A DNA stretch of 64,000 bases from Podospora pseudoanserina. Its lineage: Eukaryota > Ascomycota > Sordariomycetes > Sordariales > Podosporaceae. The first letter of the stretch is position 1, and each line of letters begins with the position of its first letter. This document shows positions 32,510 to 44,391 of this stretch, piece by piece. Where the stretch lies: contig NC_085923.1 in NCBI RefSeq assembly GCF_035222485.1, forward strand, positions 3,720,001 through 3,784,000, given 5' to 3'. The translations under genes were made by a program, and so were the position numbers. The notes under the pieces are model-generated. The model ran no database searches, had not been told where the DNA came from, and saw nothing but the letters and a program-made list of their open reading frames with translations.

Positions 32510-34625
32510 ATGGATCCCAACAATGACTTCCCCAACAGCACCGTTTTTGTCAAGGTCGACGACGACCAGGAGATGAAGGTCAACATGACGGCCCTCATAT
32601 TTGCGATTGTTGCCCTGATTGGCACCTTTGCACAGGTGCTTCAACAGTACATCGCCTCGGCCGCTGGCTACTCCAACTGCGGCGAGAGCGTCATGGGCGA
32701 ATGGCACAAGAGCAAAAAGCGAGCGTTCCGAGCGACCGAGCTGCGATTCGAGGTTCAGTTTGAGACGCCTGTTATCTTCATCTGCCCGCCGACCAACACC
32801 AAAGGTCCCATCCCGGCGAAGCCCATCTACTTTGTCGACGGCTCTGACCAGAGCTTGAAGGATACACGCGCCTTGCTACCCAAGGATGAGAAGTCGCGGG
32901 AGGAGAGGCTTGCGTCGAGCAAGGTGCACACGGCAGATAACGAAAGAGCGACCTGGGTGAACTTGCTTTCCCAGCTTCAGTCCATGGAGCGGGAGAGCCA
33001 AGAATGGCAGAAGGACTTTTACGGCCAGAACCCGCCTCTGAACCCCAGATCCCACATCGGATTTAGAGATCACACCCTTGCCATCGCCATGCAGGTCAAG
33101 AAGCGCAGCTGGGACAACATGCCGACCGACATCAAGAAGCCGTATGCCACGACGGCCATTTGCCATTTGCTCGAGCTTGCCGCCATCATGGGCATCTACT
33201 GGCAAGAGTTTGACCGATCACGTGACAGGTACCGCGCCGAAGGAAACGGATACATGCTTACGGGAACCAACGTCAACGACCTTGGCCTCGTCTTCACCTT
33301 TCAGATCTGTGGCAAGAGCCGGTTTAAAGAGAACCGTGTCATCCCGGTCGATGAGGTGAAAGATTTGTGCTGCGGCTTCGTGCCCACCCTCTTCCAGAAG
33401 AGCGACAAGGACAAGCGCAGGGTCGAGTTTCCAAATGAGGATGCCAAAGACCTGAGCGTCTTGCAGTTTGGGAGCATGAACGAGATTGCAGAGACCATGG
33501 TGCTTATTGACTGCAATACCAACACGGCCAACTATTTCCGATCTAAGAACACCACTGCCCGGCACAGCCATCTCTTTCCCGGTAAGTCACGTCTGCCGTC
33601 CAGAAGACGAGGCTTCCTGCTAACACAATGCAGTGCCATTTGAGTTGCTTGGTATGCTTGGCAAAACACTGCATATCCGCAACAGCGCCTACCGCATGCT
33701 GCCGAACCCGACGCCGTATCATTGGGACAAGAACTTCTTCAATCTCCGCAGGTTGATCAAGGAGTACAAGAAGAAGATTGACGATACAGACTCGGAAATC
33801 GCACCGACTCCGCGAATTCAAGACCTCAAGGCGGATGTCGCCGAGCTGGTGTTCGACTTGAACCTCGACAAGAAGTCGGCAACTCCAGGCTACTCGCTAC
33901 CGCTGCTCAACAACCTACACGGGGTGCTTGACAGGTGTGACGTTTATCTCAAGGAAGTAGCCGACATGGATCTGGTGCGTATGGTGGTCCGGGAGCACTT
34001 CCAAAGGATTCTCAAGATGATCAACGACCCACAAGACAAGCCCGGGGCCAACACCAAGGACGACGGCAAGCACGCCACCGGGGAAGAGCGCCAGCGGGCA
34101 GAACGCTTCTCGGAACTCAGCGCAGCAAGTCCCGAGGTCCGCCAGGAGGCTTTCATGGAACTGTACTTTTACAGCGTGCTCCCCGAAGTTAGATACCGCG
34201 CTGTCACGTCGTATAAGCGACAGCAAACCACTGGATACGCACCCTCGATCCGTTCACGCTCCGGTTCGCTCGAGACACTGCCAGACATGAAGTCCTTTTC
34301 CGAGCCAGTCACCCCTACCGTTGTCTCAACGCCCAACAGGCCACTCTCGCCGGCTCTTGCGCCGCCAGTCCCGTCCCCAGGCCCGCCCCCGCCCGCATTG
34401 GAAAAGCATCGAAGCACCCAATCAGTGCCACTTTTGCGAGTCTCGACACCCACTCCTCCCACGGTGGACAAGACGACAAGCCTGGACACAGATGCCACAG
34501 ATATCTGGTGTACCCTCGTGCTGCGTATGCTCTGTTGGCTGCTGCTGCATGACTTCAACAAGAAGGATGTGCAGATCCCCAAGAGCGAGCTGCTGGGAAA
34601 CCGGTTGCCTGTGTACATCGCCTAG
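32510..34625 (+). CDS. Modin-like protein (related to Podospora mod-A product)
   Basis: Exons 32510-33581 and 33634-34625 give 687 residues. One hydrophobic segment (MTALIFAIVALIGTFAQVLQQY, about residues 26-47) is followed by AAGYSNCGESVMGEW and ELRFEVQFETPVIF, segments I associate with fungal proteins annotated as modin. The C-terminal third is Pro-rich, with PPVPSPGPPPPA, a likely SH3-binding stretch. From memory, the Podospora mod-A product is a proline-rich protein of similar length that suppresses non-allelic heterokaryon incompatibility and acts in female organ development. The ATG chosen begins MDPNNDFPNS directly before the hydrophobic segment. Precise function here is inferred from family only. 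Confidence 0.8.
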
Positions 34626-36282
34626 TTGGCATGTAACAGTGCAGTTTTTACGTTTTACTACATGATCTCTCTCGCTCTTTTTTTTCTCAAAACACTAACG
34701 TCATAGTTATTTTGGCGCTTACACGGGCATTTTTGGAGCATGGTATCTGGGGCTATAAAATGGACTCATGACGACACTTACGACTTGGTTCTTGCAGTAG
34801 AATACCCTGATTTCTTGTTCTTGTTTTTTGGCTTGTATATAGAATTAGCGAGCGAGCAAGCGAGCGTGTCTTTATCTCTTCTGGAAATATGACGATTCGC
34901 GATTTGTTTTGCTTCCTAGGTGTGTGGGTGCGTGGATGCGCGTTTTGGCTAGCACAGCGATCCACGACAGAGGGCTGACAGGCTCCACGCAGTCGCCCAT
35001 TCTTCTGCAGTCGTCATGACCTGCATTGGCTGACCATCCAAACATCCCCCAAGCACAGCAAAGGCGGAGCTGGTTCGCCACTACCGACTGCTGCGCTGGC
35101 GGCATAACTGCACAGAAGGACGGGGAAGTTGGATTGGAACAGAGATTGGCGGCCCAAATCAACCCAATCGTTACCCGAACATCATCTTCACATCGATATC
35201 CTCGCCGGCCGGACCAAGAGCATGCGACTGCGCCAACCCGGTACGGCAAAGACTGAATGTCGGCACACACGAGATAAAGCCTGAAGTGGGTCCTGCCAAG
35301 GCCCTGTTGCGTTACCTTTTTGATGGACCTGATGAACTGGCAAAATCGTACCCCACTCTTGATGCTTTCCTTGGATGTTTGGAACGGGTCTAGCAGTCGG
35401 CAGCTGGTCCCCGCTTTGTAAGGAAAGTCAGAGCAAGCGAGTTCATCGTCAGTTTCTCGTGGCGGAGGGGGAAGAGGGGCCCCCTCGAGGGAAAAAGGAG
35501 AAGTTGATGCTGGCCAGCCAGACCCACCCAGCCCCCCCGTCAGCGCCTGGGGGCCGGGAGTTGGCGGGGTCCCGGGTCGGTCGGTCAAAGTGGCGGAGGG
35601 ATCCAATGGCGAGCGGTGTCAGACCGCCTGCGAGTTGCTGGGACTGACTGCGGGGGCATTCCCCCGCTTCGCCGTGACCGGGGCGGGAGGTGCAGCGGTG
35701 AACCAAGCAGCAGCAGCAGGAAATCGAAGAGGTGGAAGCTCGTACAAGCACAAAGGCCCGCGGAAGCATCCGCCCCATTCTCATCACAGTGCTCAGCAAG
35801 GACATAGTGCTGCCCGATGCGATGTGCCAGCTGTTCCCACTGGGCCTGTCGGTCCAATCACCTCGCCAGCCCCAGATCACTGCGATCCAATGCAACCAGG
35901 AATGTTTGCTGGCGCCGTCGCTCGCCCTCTCCTGAGTGGTCTGGCGGTGGACTTGGAAGCTGGAGGGCTGGAATGAAACATTTTCCACCCCCCATTTCCC
36001 GGGACTGCTTGATGTCTCCTGCTAATGCGTTGGACCGAATGATATTGGCTCGAGCGAACCAATATCTGCTTCTCTGCATTCTTGTTTCCTCTGCTTTTTC
36101 TTCCTCCCACAAACTTTCACTCACCCTCTGCTCTGCCCCTCTGCGTTGACCACAGAAAGCACCCCAGCCCCCAAAGTAGAGCACTTGCAGGATCAAGGCG
36201 CTTACGACAGTACATACCCTCGCTCACCAACACCCCCCCAAAGTCTCGACCGACGTACCCATAGGTACACAAACAAGATAAA
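34626..36282. other. Long intergenic region and probable 5' leader
   Basis: About 1.65 kb without a supported gene. Several long open frames on both strands overlap one another and show no family pattern. The last few hundred bases before 36283 are pyrimidine-rich, consistent with a long leader. Confidence 0.5.
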
Positions 36283-38569
36283 ATGCCTGCCGGCGAGATC
36301 GTCACCATCATCAACAACTCGGGCAAGGTGATCAGCACGGTATGTCTTTGCTCTTTTGTTTCTTCCCCTGAGCACCTGGCTGGCAGCTGGAGAGGGGCAC
36401 ATCCCACCTGGCGCATCGCATTTTCTCGTGTCGCATTGCATCGATTTGCATGACGGCTACTGACAGTCAGTTACACAACAGGGCAAGCAACTGGTCAACA
36501 TCTTCAAGGACGCCCAGGCTGCCTACCGAGAACGCAAAGAAGCCGTCAAGGCCGAAAAAGCACAGCGCGCTGGCATTCGTCGCGCTCAGACCTTCGATGT
36601 CAATCTGACCCGCGGCGGTCCCTACTCGGAGGACTTCAACTACACCCATGGCCCGGGAAAGGGAGGGTTCATCATCGAGGAGATTGACGACGAGAAAGAG
36701 AAGGAATATGAACGGCGGATGATTGGGGCGCCGCCCGGCCGGCGGAGATCACACGAGGACGACGACGACGGCCGAAGCCATGCATCATCGAGGCTTACCA
36801 CCCGCTCCAAGCGGACCTCGTACCGCCAACAGGCTCTGCCGGCCCCCGCAGGTCCAGTCTCTGCTGCGGCACCGAGGACGGTTGTTTCCCTGACAGAATC
36901 CGCGCTCAAGGCCCACTCCGAGATATCCGCCGCCGCACCCTCCAAGGCGCCGTCCAAAGCCCCGTCCGCCGCCCCCGGCCCGGGCGCCCTTGTTCACCGG
37001 TCCCGAACCGAGCCTGTCGTAAACACGGTCAAAAAGAAGAAGTCCATCGATATGGACCTTGCCTACGGCAGCATTCCTCCCGATCTTGCCCAGCGCCACG
37101 ACCTCGCCCCCAAGAACGTGCCCATCTCCCGCTCTATCGGCCCGACCGCCATTACCATGACAGACCGAGAGACAGAAGTAGACCCGCAGGTAGATATTGA
37201 CTCACAGGAGGCCGAAGCGCTTGGCTTGATGGACAAGATCGAGGAGTTCCTGCAAGAGGCCGACTGTGTGCACGCCTCGGCCACAAACATGATTGAGTCA
37301 CTTCAGCAAAAACCCGAAGCTGCTGCCGCCGTCGCTCTGTCCCTTGCCGAGCTCAGCGCCCTCGTGGGAAAGATGAGCCCAGCCTTCTTGGCTTTTTTAA
37401 AAGGAGGGTCCCCAGCCGTCTTTGCCTTGTTGGCTAGCCCGCAATTCTTGATTGGGGCGGGAGTGGCTGCGGGGATTACGGTGGTCATGTTTGGTGGGTG
37501 GAAGATTGTCAAGAAGATGACCGGCAACGCTCCGCCCGTGAAGGAGCAGCCCATTGCAATGAGGGCGCTGCCGATGGCATCGGGTGCCCAGCAACATCAA
37601 CAAAGGTTACAGGAACTCGAGGGCCAGCCCGAACAGCAAAGCGAGGCAAGTTATCAGGAACCGTTGGTTGTGGATGACGTGCAGGAGTTGAGCTCGATCG
37701 AAATGTGGAGGAGGGGTATCGAGCCCGCTTTTGTCGAGGGAACCACGATGGCAGGTGATGATGCGGCTGAGATTGAGATGATGAGCAGGGAGGCCGAAAA
37801 ATACGCCCGAGAGAACTTCCGCAGCAACAAGTACGACATCGAGGTCGAACCCTCAGACTCGGTTAGTCAGATCGGTTGGTCACCGTCAAAGAGTATGCGA
37901 ACCTACAAGACGTACAAGTCCCGATCAAGCCGACATCACTCCACATCGAAGAGGAACAGGGAGGATAGGATGACCGAGGTTTCGGTTGATGATGTCCCTG
38001 AGCGAAGGAGCTCAAGGAAGGACGACGGGGAAAGCGTGGCCGGCAGCGAAAGGAGCCACCGAGGCTCCAGGAAGACCAGAGATTCCAAAGACAGAGATGG
38101 GGCTGAGTCTGCCGTGAGTGACCGGAGCCACCGTAGCAGCACCAGCAGGAGGGATCACCGGGAGAAGGAGAGGGATAGGGACCACTCCAGGCTGGAGGGG
38201 ATCAACGAAAAGGACGAGGGGTCGAGTGTTGCCGGTAACGAGAGGAGTCACCGCAGCAAGCGCGAGAGGGAGAGGGAGAGAGAACATAAAAGTGAGAAGA
38301 AGAACGACAAGGATGACGATGGCAGTGTCGCCAGCTTCCGAAGTGCTCGAAGCACCAGAAGCCATCGTGAAAAAGAGAGAGACAGAGACGACAACAGTTC
38401 CAGTGTCTCGAGATCCTCGAAGCACATCAGCAGCAAGGTCACCCCCGTCAAGGAGGAAGGTGCTGACGAGAAGGATGACAGAATTAAGAAGCCGAACATG
38501 TTGAAGCAATTGTTCAAAAAGCTGAAGGACAAGGAGGACCGGGACTCGGTTGTCTCCGTGATGGCCTGA
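36283..38569 (+). CDS. 714-residue protein with a hydrophobic centre and charged SR/ER-rich repeats, function unknown
   Basis: Exons 36283-36339 and 36482-38569 give 714 residues. The 19-residue first exon (MPAGEIVTIINNSGKVIST) joins in phase to GKQLVNIFKDAQAAYRERKEAV, a conserved-looking start. The middle holds a helical region (LMDKIEEFLQEADCVHASATNMI) and a hydrophobic hairpin-like stretch (about FLAFLKGGSPAVFALL and FLIGAGVAAGITVVMFGG). The last 200 residues are dominated by Ser, Arg, Glu, Asp and Lys, with repeated units such as DGESVAGSERSHRGSR. They end in a basic amphipathic stretch (LKQLFKKLKDK). No enzyme motif is present. I recall similar N-termini in other Sordariomycetes but no assigned function. 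Confidence 0.8.
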
Positions 38570-39135
38570 GCTGAACGATTTTCTTTCCGTCTCTTTTACC
38601 CGTTTTCTTTTGCCTTGTTTGCATCAGTTAAACCGCCTGCCTGCCTACGCATCCATCGGTGGGAAATCTTTTTTTTTTTTTGAGTCAAGGCTTGACATTA
38701 CAAGCTGATACCATACCTTATGATACGACACATAGTTTGCATGGAATACCACCACATAACAACCATCTTGCCTAGATCCAGGTACATAGAAATACTACCT
38801 TACTTTATTAGATTCGCATGCCGCGTCTTTTTCCTATCTATTACATTCCCTTCAAACTAATCTGCGGTGCAGCGCAGAGTATTTTGTCTGACTGGATAGG
38901 TGCCTTTGTCACACGTTATCAAATAACCGGCCATATTACGGCCCAACAGTACCTCGAGAGTTGGTGGTTAAAGTAAGGCAGTTAATTAAGTATTTGGCGG
39001 TTATTAAAGGGATAGTATCAGCTGTAGAGTATATTAAAGGATTTATTAGTAATTTAAGGCTATTAAGATACAGCTTATTAAAATATGGACTATTTGTTAA
39101 TAATTATATATATATATAGCTAAAAGACTTTGCTG
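38570..39135. other. Transition from genic to AT-rich DNA
   Basis: The first 350 bp look like ordinary 3' flank, including a poly-T run near 38670. From about 38980 the sequence becomes AT-rich with runs of TA. No gene. Confidence 0.5.
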
Positions 39136-39228
39136 AAAGAGTGCTGTTGATGCCTGTTAAATATAGGCTTGAACAGCTATCGGCGCAGTATACTGAGAGC
39201 GAAGAAGTCTTTAACTGCAGTATTCGAC
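39136..39228 (+). repeat. Degenerate repeat fragment A (inverted copy at 40524-40615)
   Basis: This stretch matches the reverse complement of 40524-40615 with many transitions. In one frame it reads as a peptide-like fragment (LLMPVKYRLEQLSAQYTE), probably the remains of a transposon coding region. The other copy has TAG where this one has CAG. Confidence 0.75.
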
Positions 39229-39344
39229 AGGAGTGAAGGCACTAATGGAAGATAGATTACAGAGACGGCGCCCTACAATACATAGAAGGTATTTACTATT
39301 GTGTAGGCTTGTAAAGCACAGAAAATATATAGTAAACCTATATA

Positions 39345-40007
39345 TTAAAACGGTGAGAAAACACACAAACCGACCACAACACTACAAATATACCCTCAAC
39401 TGGGTCTCTGAATGAACACACCTGCGTGACAGTGGCTCGCTCGCAGGCCGCACTCCACGTAGGACAAAGAAAAGACTTTATGGGCTCGCAGACCACATAA
39501 TAAGCACCTGATCGGCCTAATCAGAGGGCCAGAATTGCCTGCACGCGTGCAAGGCATAAAATATGAAGAAATAAAAGTCGATATCCCGTCTAAAATAGAA
39601 TGTCCGAAGCAGACTGCTTATATACATGACCCCCCCCCCCCTGAACTCCCGAATCCTCCGAAAGCCCACATCCTCACCCTCTGATTAGGAAGACCTTAGG
39701 CCTATGGCCGCACCCTAAACCAATATAATGAAACTTATAGACTAAGAAATATTATAGTGAATAGCGTCTAAGGTAAAGGTTTTATACAAGCCTTCGGTTT
39801 ATCGATCTGTGACGAACCCCTATCCAGAACCTCTGAAAGGGATACTAGTCGAAGGCACTTCTGAACAATCCTGGTTCGGTACAGCTAAACAGTGTACAAT
39901 AAATGGCTTGTCTCAATTACAATAGTCTAGATACTAACAACTGTGAATTGAATTGCATACTGCGGAACTGTCTATCTATATAGCTAGTTACCCCGTATAT
40001 ATAGACC
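39345..40007 (+). repeat. Left arm of a long inverted repeat
   Basis: From the GGTGAGAAAACAC segment to CGTATATATAGACC this arm matches the reverse complement of 41101-41600, visibly similar but diverged. It carries about 150 extra bases between ACTCCCGAAT and GACGAACC, and a run of 13 C residues near 39630. A TATATATA promoter-like element and TGTGACGAACC suggest LTR-like or foldback-element DNA. Confidence 0.8.
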
Positions 40008-41100
40008 AGTGGATCACCTGAATCACCATGCTAAGCGTGGTTCTGGATCACCATGGATCACGGTGCCAAGAGTGATCCTGGATCACTCCCGTCACCTTAG
40101 GATCACTTGGCTTACCACGCTCCCAGCGCTCCCAAACGCTCTACTTCCTATTGGCTCCCTTAACAATTGGCTGGACGCCCTCGTGCCCCACATACTGCTC
40201 AACCTGCCTGTTGGCTTAACTGTGACAAGATCGCTTCCCGACACTCTCTCTAACCTCGAGTCCGAACGTCCGCTAGGTGCGTAGTTTAAGATAAGGTTAT
40301 AGGCTACGTTGCACTATCGTTTTACCGTTATAGGGCGCTAGCCTTAGTGCTTGGCCTGCTGGGACTTCGGATTGCCTCAATGGAGCTGAGTTCTACTCCG
40401 GTTGCCGTAATCTCTGGACTTTAGTGAGCACTATTGTTCCAAGCTATTGTATTGCTTCTGAGGCTCTATATTCCACATGGCTCGGATAGACTGTAAAATC
40501 TACAAACAAAAGCTGTATTTTAACAAATACTACAGTTGAAGTCTTCTTTGCTTTCAGTGTACTACGCCGATAGCTATTTGAGCTTATATTCCACAGGCAT
40601 CAACAGCATCCTTTTTAACAAGTATGAAGCTTTCCGCTATTACAAGCATTATAAATGTATGTCTATATAAGGCCTTTGACCTTATATGAAGCATAACTTT
40701 CAATGAATTAATAGTAGTAAAAAAATATAGAAAGTAAAGAAAGTTTACTTTGTGTATTACTTTTCTAACTATTTAGTAAGCTAACTCGGATATAATTAAC
40801 ATTTACTAGAAAAACTAGAAAAAATTATTAATTTAATACTAGTTATATTTAAATAAACTTTGTATTAACTAAGTAATAGTAAAAAAGGTAGTATTAAAGG
40901 TTTTCTTTATTAATGTCACAGACTAACCATATAGCAAAGCAGAGTGAAAACTGCAGCAGGCCGTGGGGGTTAACCAAGTAAGATGCAACAGCGGGGCTGC
41001 AGGACAACGGGGCGCTCACTTCTTAACAGTGGTAAGCCAGATCGCCAGGCTTACCTGGTGAGCCGTGGTGAGCTAGGTACGGAGTTACCTAGAGGATTGA
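40008..41100. repeat. Spacer between the inverted arms, AT-rich repeat remains
   Basis: Apart from fragment A's second copy, this interval holds repeated GGATCAC words near 40010-40100 and a very AT-rich block near 40680-40900. No intact open frame or transposase motif is seen. Confidence 0.5.
40524..40615 (-). repeat. Degenerate repeat fragment A, inverted copy
   Basis: Reverse complement of the segment at 39136-39228. Relative to that copy the reading frame has CAG to TAG changes and GAA to AAA changes, the transitions expected from repeat-induced point mutation. Confidence 0.7.
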
Positions 41101-41600
41101 GGTCTATATATACGGAGGGACTGGCTAGTGTAGATAGATATTTCCGCAGTATGCAATTTAAGTTACGGTTGTTGAGATCTACACTATTGTGATTGAAACA
41201 AGTTATTTGTTGTACACTGTTTAGCTGTACCGAACCAGGATTGTTCAGAAGTGCCTTCGACTAGTATCCCTTTCAAAGGTTCTGGATAGGTTCGTTATAA
41301 TTCGGGAGTTTAAAGGTTATATATAAAAGCAGTCTGCTTCTCATATTCTATTTTAAATAAAACATTAACTATTATTTTCTTCGTATCTTATGCTTTGCAC
41401 GTGTGTAGGTAATTCTGGCCCTCTGATCCGGCCAATCCGGTGCTTATTATATAGCCTGCGAGCCCATAGTGTCTTTCTTTGTCCTGCATGAAGTGTGGCC
41501 TGCAAGCGAGCCACTGTCACGCAGGTGTGTTTATCCAGGGACCTGTTGACAGTGTATTTATGGTGTTGTAGTTGTTTATTTGTGTTTTCTCACCATTTAT
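41101..41600 (-). repeat. Right arm of a long inverted repeat
   Basis: Mirror of 39345-40007. It starts at GGTCTATATATACGG and ends with GTGTTTTCTCACC. The best-conserved part, including AGGATTGTTCAGAAGTGCC, surrounds 41220-41290. Together the arms could fold into a large hairpin in single-stranded DNA or RNA. Confidence 0.8.
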
Positions 41601-42029
41601 TATAACTACTACATTACTTTTTTATTACTAACTAATTAAAATTAAGTTCATTTAAGTATAATCGGTCTTAATTTAACTGTCTTTCTAAAGCTTTTTTCTA
41701 ATAATTATTATATCTAAGTAGGCCCAGTAGTGGTAAAAAGCCTGATATTCTTGGGCACGCTCAGTCAACAATGGTAAAATGGACTTAGACTTGCTAACGC
41801 TATTGGATTCAGTGGGTTCTATTTGGCCGGCTCAGGGGGGTGTGGGCCTGTAGGGCAAAGGGCACATCCAACAGCAAGCTGGTCTTAGATCTGAGACTAG
41901 TCGATGCACCATGGGCTTGTTACGCATGCGACATTCTGGACCGCGTTTATAGAAGACCGCGTGTCCTCAAATGCATAAGGTAGCGGTGGACAGTCGACCG
42001 GTCAGTGCAGACATTCCTTATGTACCTCC
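41601..42029. other. AT-rich to genic boundary
   Basis: The AT-rich character ends near 41730; after that the composition returns to that of the neighbouring genes. Nothing coding is supported before the HET gene's 3' end. Confidence 0.5.
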
Positions 42030-44006
42030 TTACACCAAACTTGCAACGATCTCCTCCCCTTGATCATCCCACTGCTCCTGTCTAGAGCCCGCTAGTCCAA
42101 TTCTCTCATACAGACCTAACGTTTTGTCAACACAACGCAGCACAAGCCCAATATTCTCCAGCGGTCTGTTCGACGGATTACTCCCCTCGACAGGATTCGT
42201 CCCAAGATGCAGCCACCATACCATTTCGCCATCGGAAACGACAATGCTGTCCCCGCTTTCAGAAGGGGGAGGGTAGTCTGAGGCAAAATTGAACGTTCCA
42301 GACGCGACTCCAAAGCTAGCCTCGAACCAAGCGTTGTAAAACTTCTTTCTGTCGCGTGCCACGGCAGGGTCTTTGCTGTTGGTTGATATGCCCTTGAGTG
42401 CTTTCCCTTTGAGGGTGATACAATATCGCGTCGATTTTAGATCAAGTGCCGCTGAAGTCATCGTGGGGGGGACTGCAAACGCAGGTGGTGGGACAATGTC
42501 TAGAACTTCAGTTGTTGCACTATCCACCCAGTGAAGTGGCCACATGCAGATCGCGTCTGCAACGGTTGTCCAAGACCATGTCGGCCCTGGGAGTCGCGGT
42601 TCTGCAGTAGTGTCTGGTCTTACTGGACCGGCCACCACTACCGCTGTTACTTCCCAGGCCAAGTCCCCCACAAGAGAATCTGACCAAAGTCCAGAGAGGT
42701 AAACGGAATTTTTGGGACGCGTGAGGGTCATGTGCTCCTTTGCCAGGCCTAGTATAGCGGGGCCACGGTCGGTGGAAAACGTCAGTTGTTGCTGAGTGTA
42801 CCAGTATATCATCCTTCGCCACATGTCGTGATGGGCTGAGGTTGGAAAATTTGGGGCCAGTGCAGAGGTGGGATTGCGACTCCGGGAAGACTTCAAATGC
42901 GGCAGGGTGGCGTAGATAGTGTTTGGGTCACACTCACACCACGCCTTCTCCATGCACTCCCAGTTGAGCTCGTCGTATCCAAAGTGGAGGATCCGCCTCG
43001 AGAGAAGCCGTTCCTGGAAGACCCAGGCGCGTTGAAGTAGGGGATAATGAGTCGACGAAGAGACATGAGGGCCCTCGGCACGGACTGCGACAGTGATGCT
43101 TGGATCTCCGTCTACCGTGACGCTATGCTGAAAGTCAGGAAATAGGGTGTCCGTGCACCCCTCATCGCAGCGCGTGGCAGATATGGTGAGAAGAGCGTTG
43201 CTGTAGATGGAACACATTTCTTGTGCTTGTTTTGACCAGTCATCGTGGTCATCCTGGATGATGCAGAGGCTATCAATCCAGAGGTATCGAGTTCCAAGCT
43301 CACGGGTGACAGTGATGGCGTCTCGAAAGGCTTGAGGAACGTGCCTCCATGGGATCGTCTGCTTCCAATTACCGATCGTTCCCTTGGTAGTGGTGAGAGG
43401 CTGTGTCTGTCCCCAACGATGGCTCAGGGCAATGTACCTCCCTTTTGCCTCCTCTGGCGTCTCATATAGACGCAACTGTCCATGTCAATCCGGCGGTGAA
43501 ACGTCGAGAACCCTTTTTGGCAACTTTGTCGTATCTTCATCGACCCCTTCTGAATAAGAGTTGCAGTCAGAGTGATCGTCACGACATACTGTCAACCACG
43601 ATGTGGCAATGGTAACTTTTCCATCCAGGCTAAGATCCCGTTTGTTCTGGGGTAACGGCGGCAGTGGCCAGTCACAAAAGCTGCCATCATCCGGCTTGAA
43701 TAGCTTGATGATGTTTTGGTAGACGATGCTCAAATGGAATGCACCAGTGAATGTGCATTGGCCACTTTCACCCCAAACCTTGGCTGGCTTGCACAAAAAA
43801 GAGACATAAAAAGGTTGCGGAGGAAAGCAACTTGCTGCCTTCAAAAACACTCGACAAGTCCTGCATCCTGACTCTGCAGCAGTGACCATGTCATCCCAGG
43901 CAGCGTCATGTTGCCACCCAGGATGGCTCACACTCCACGACTCTGGAGAGTGTAATAGATCGACGAATCCATCACAGATTCCGCCGGGGCATTGGGACGT
44001 TGCCAT
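42030..44006 (-). pseudogene. HET-domain (heterokaryon incompatibility) gene with one in-frame stop
   Basis: From the ATG at 44004-44006 the frame reads 173 codons, meets TGA at 43485-43487, and continues in the same frame for 485 further codons to a stop at 42030. The first part carries the N-terminal HET lead (CRTCRVFLKA, LPKRVLDVSPPD). The second carries the HET domain: YIALSHRWG, RYLWIDSLCIIQDD, IYSNALLTISA and WVFQERLLSRRILHFG. The stop falls exactly between RVLDV and the RLYET segment, where the family is continuous. A single C-to-T change of an Arg codon would explain it. HET proteins trigger cell death after fusion of unlike strains. No credible intron removes the stop without deleting RVLDV. 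A recent loss-of-function allele or stop readthrough are both possible. Confidence 0.85.
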
Positions 44007-44391
44007 GGTGACGGATCGGGGTGAAAACAGGTATAGAAAGGAGGCCGCAGTGGAATATTCAAGAATGCACGAGCAGTCATCAAACATATAGATTCTTCAC
44101 TGACCGCAGTGCGACTGAGGGGTTGCATAAGGTGCTGCCCTGACTCTTGGCAGCGCCTGACGAGAAATGTGGGGCTTACTCAGGGGCTTACTCAGGGGCT
44201 GGTGTGGGGCTATATCTCCTGGCTTAACCCTAAGCCTTTCGCGCGCAGTGGTACCCTGATAAATACAGACAAACAAAACGTCAAAGGATGGCCATTACGG
44301 ATACAATAACCGTCCGATAACTCCATTTTCAGATCTCATTCGTAGCAACACCTTCGAACCAAATGTAGAAATATCACACAGCAATCCCTCC
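44007..44391. other. Intergenic region with a small tandem repeat
   Basis: About 380 bp between two leftward genes. At 44171-44200 the 12-mer GGGGCTTACTCA occurs twice, followed by a partial copy. It should hold the HET gene's promoter and the NRPS 3' end. Confidence 0.55.

Noticed and set aside
34872-35606. 244-codon leftward open frame downstream of modin
   Set aside because: Overlaps other open frames on both strands, shows low-complexity composition and no recognisable domain or splice partner.
43485-43520. An intron removing the HET stop codon
   Set aside because: Possible GT-AG pairs here are either 27 nt long, too short, or use a poor donor and would delete the conserved RVLDV segment.
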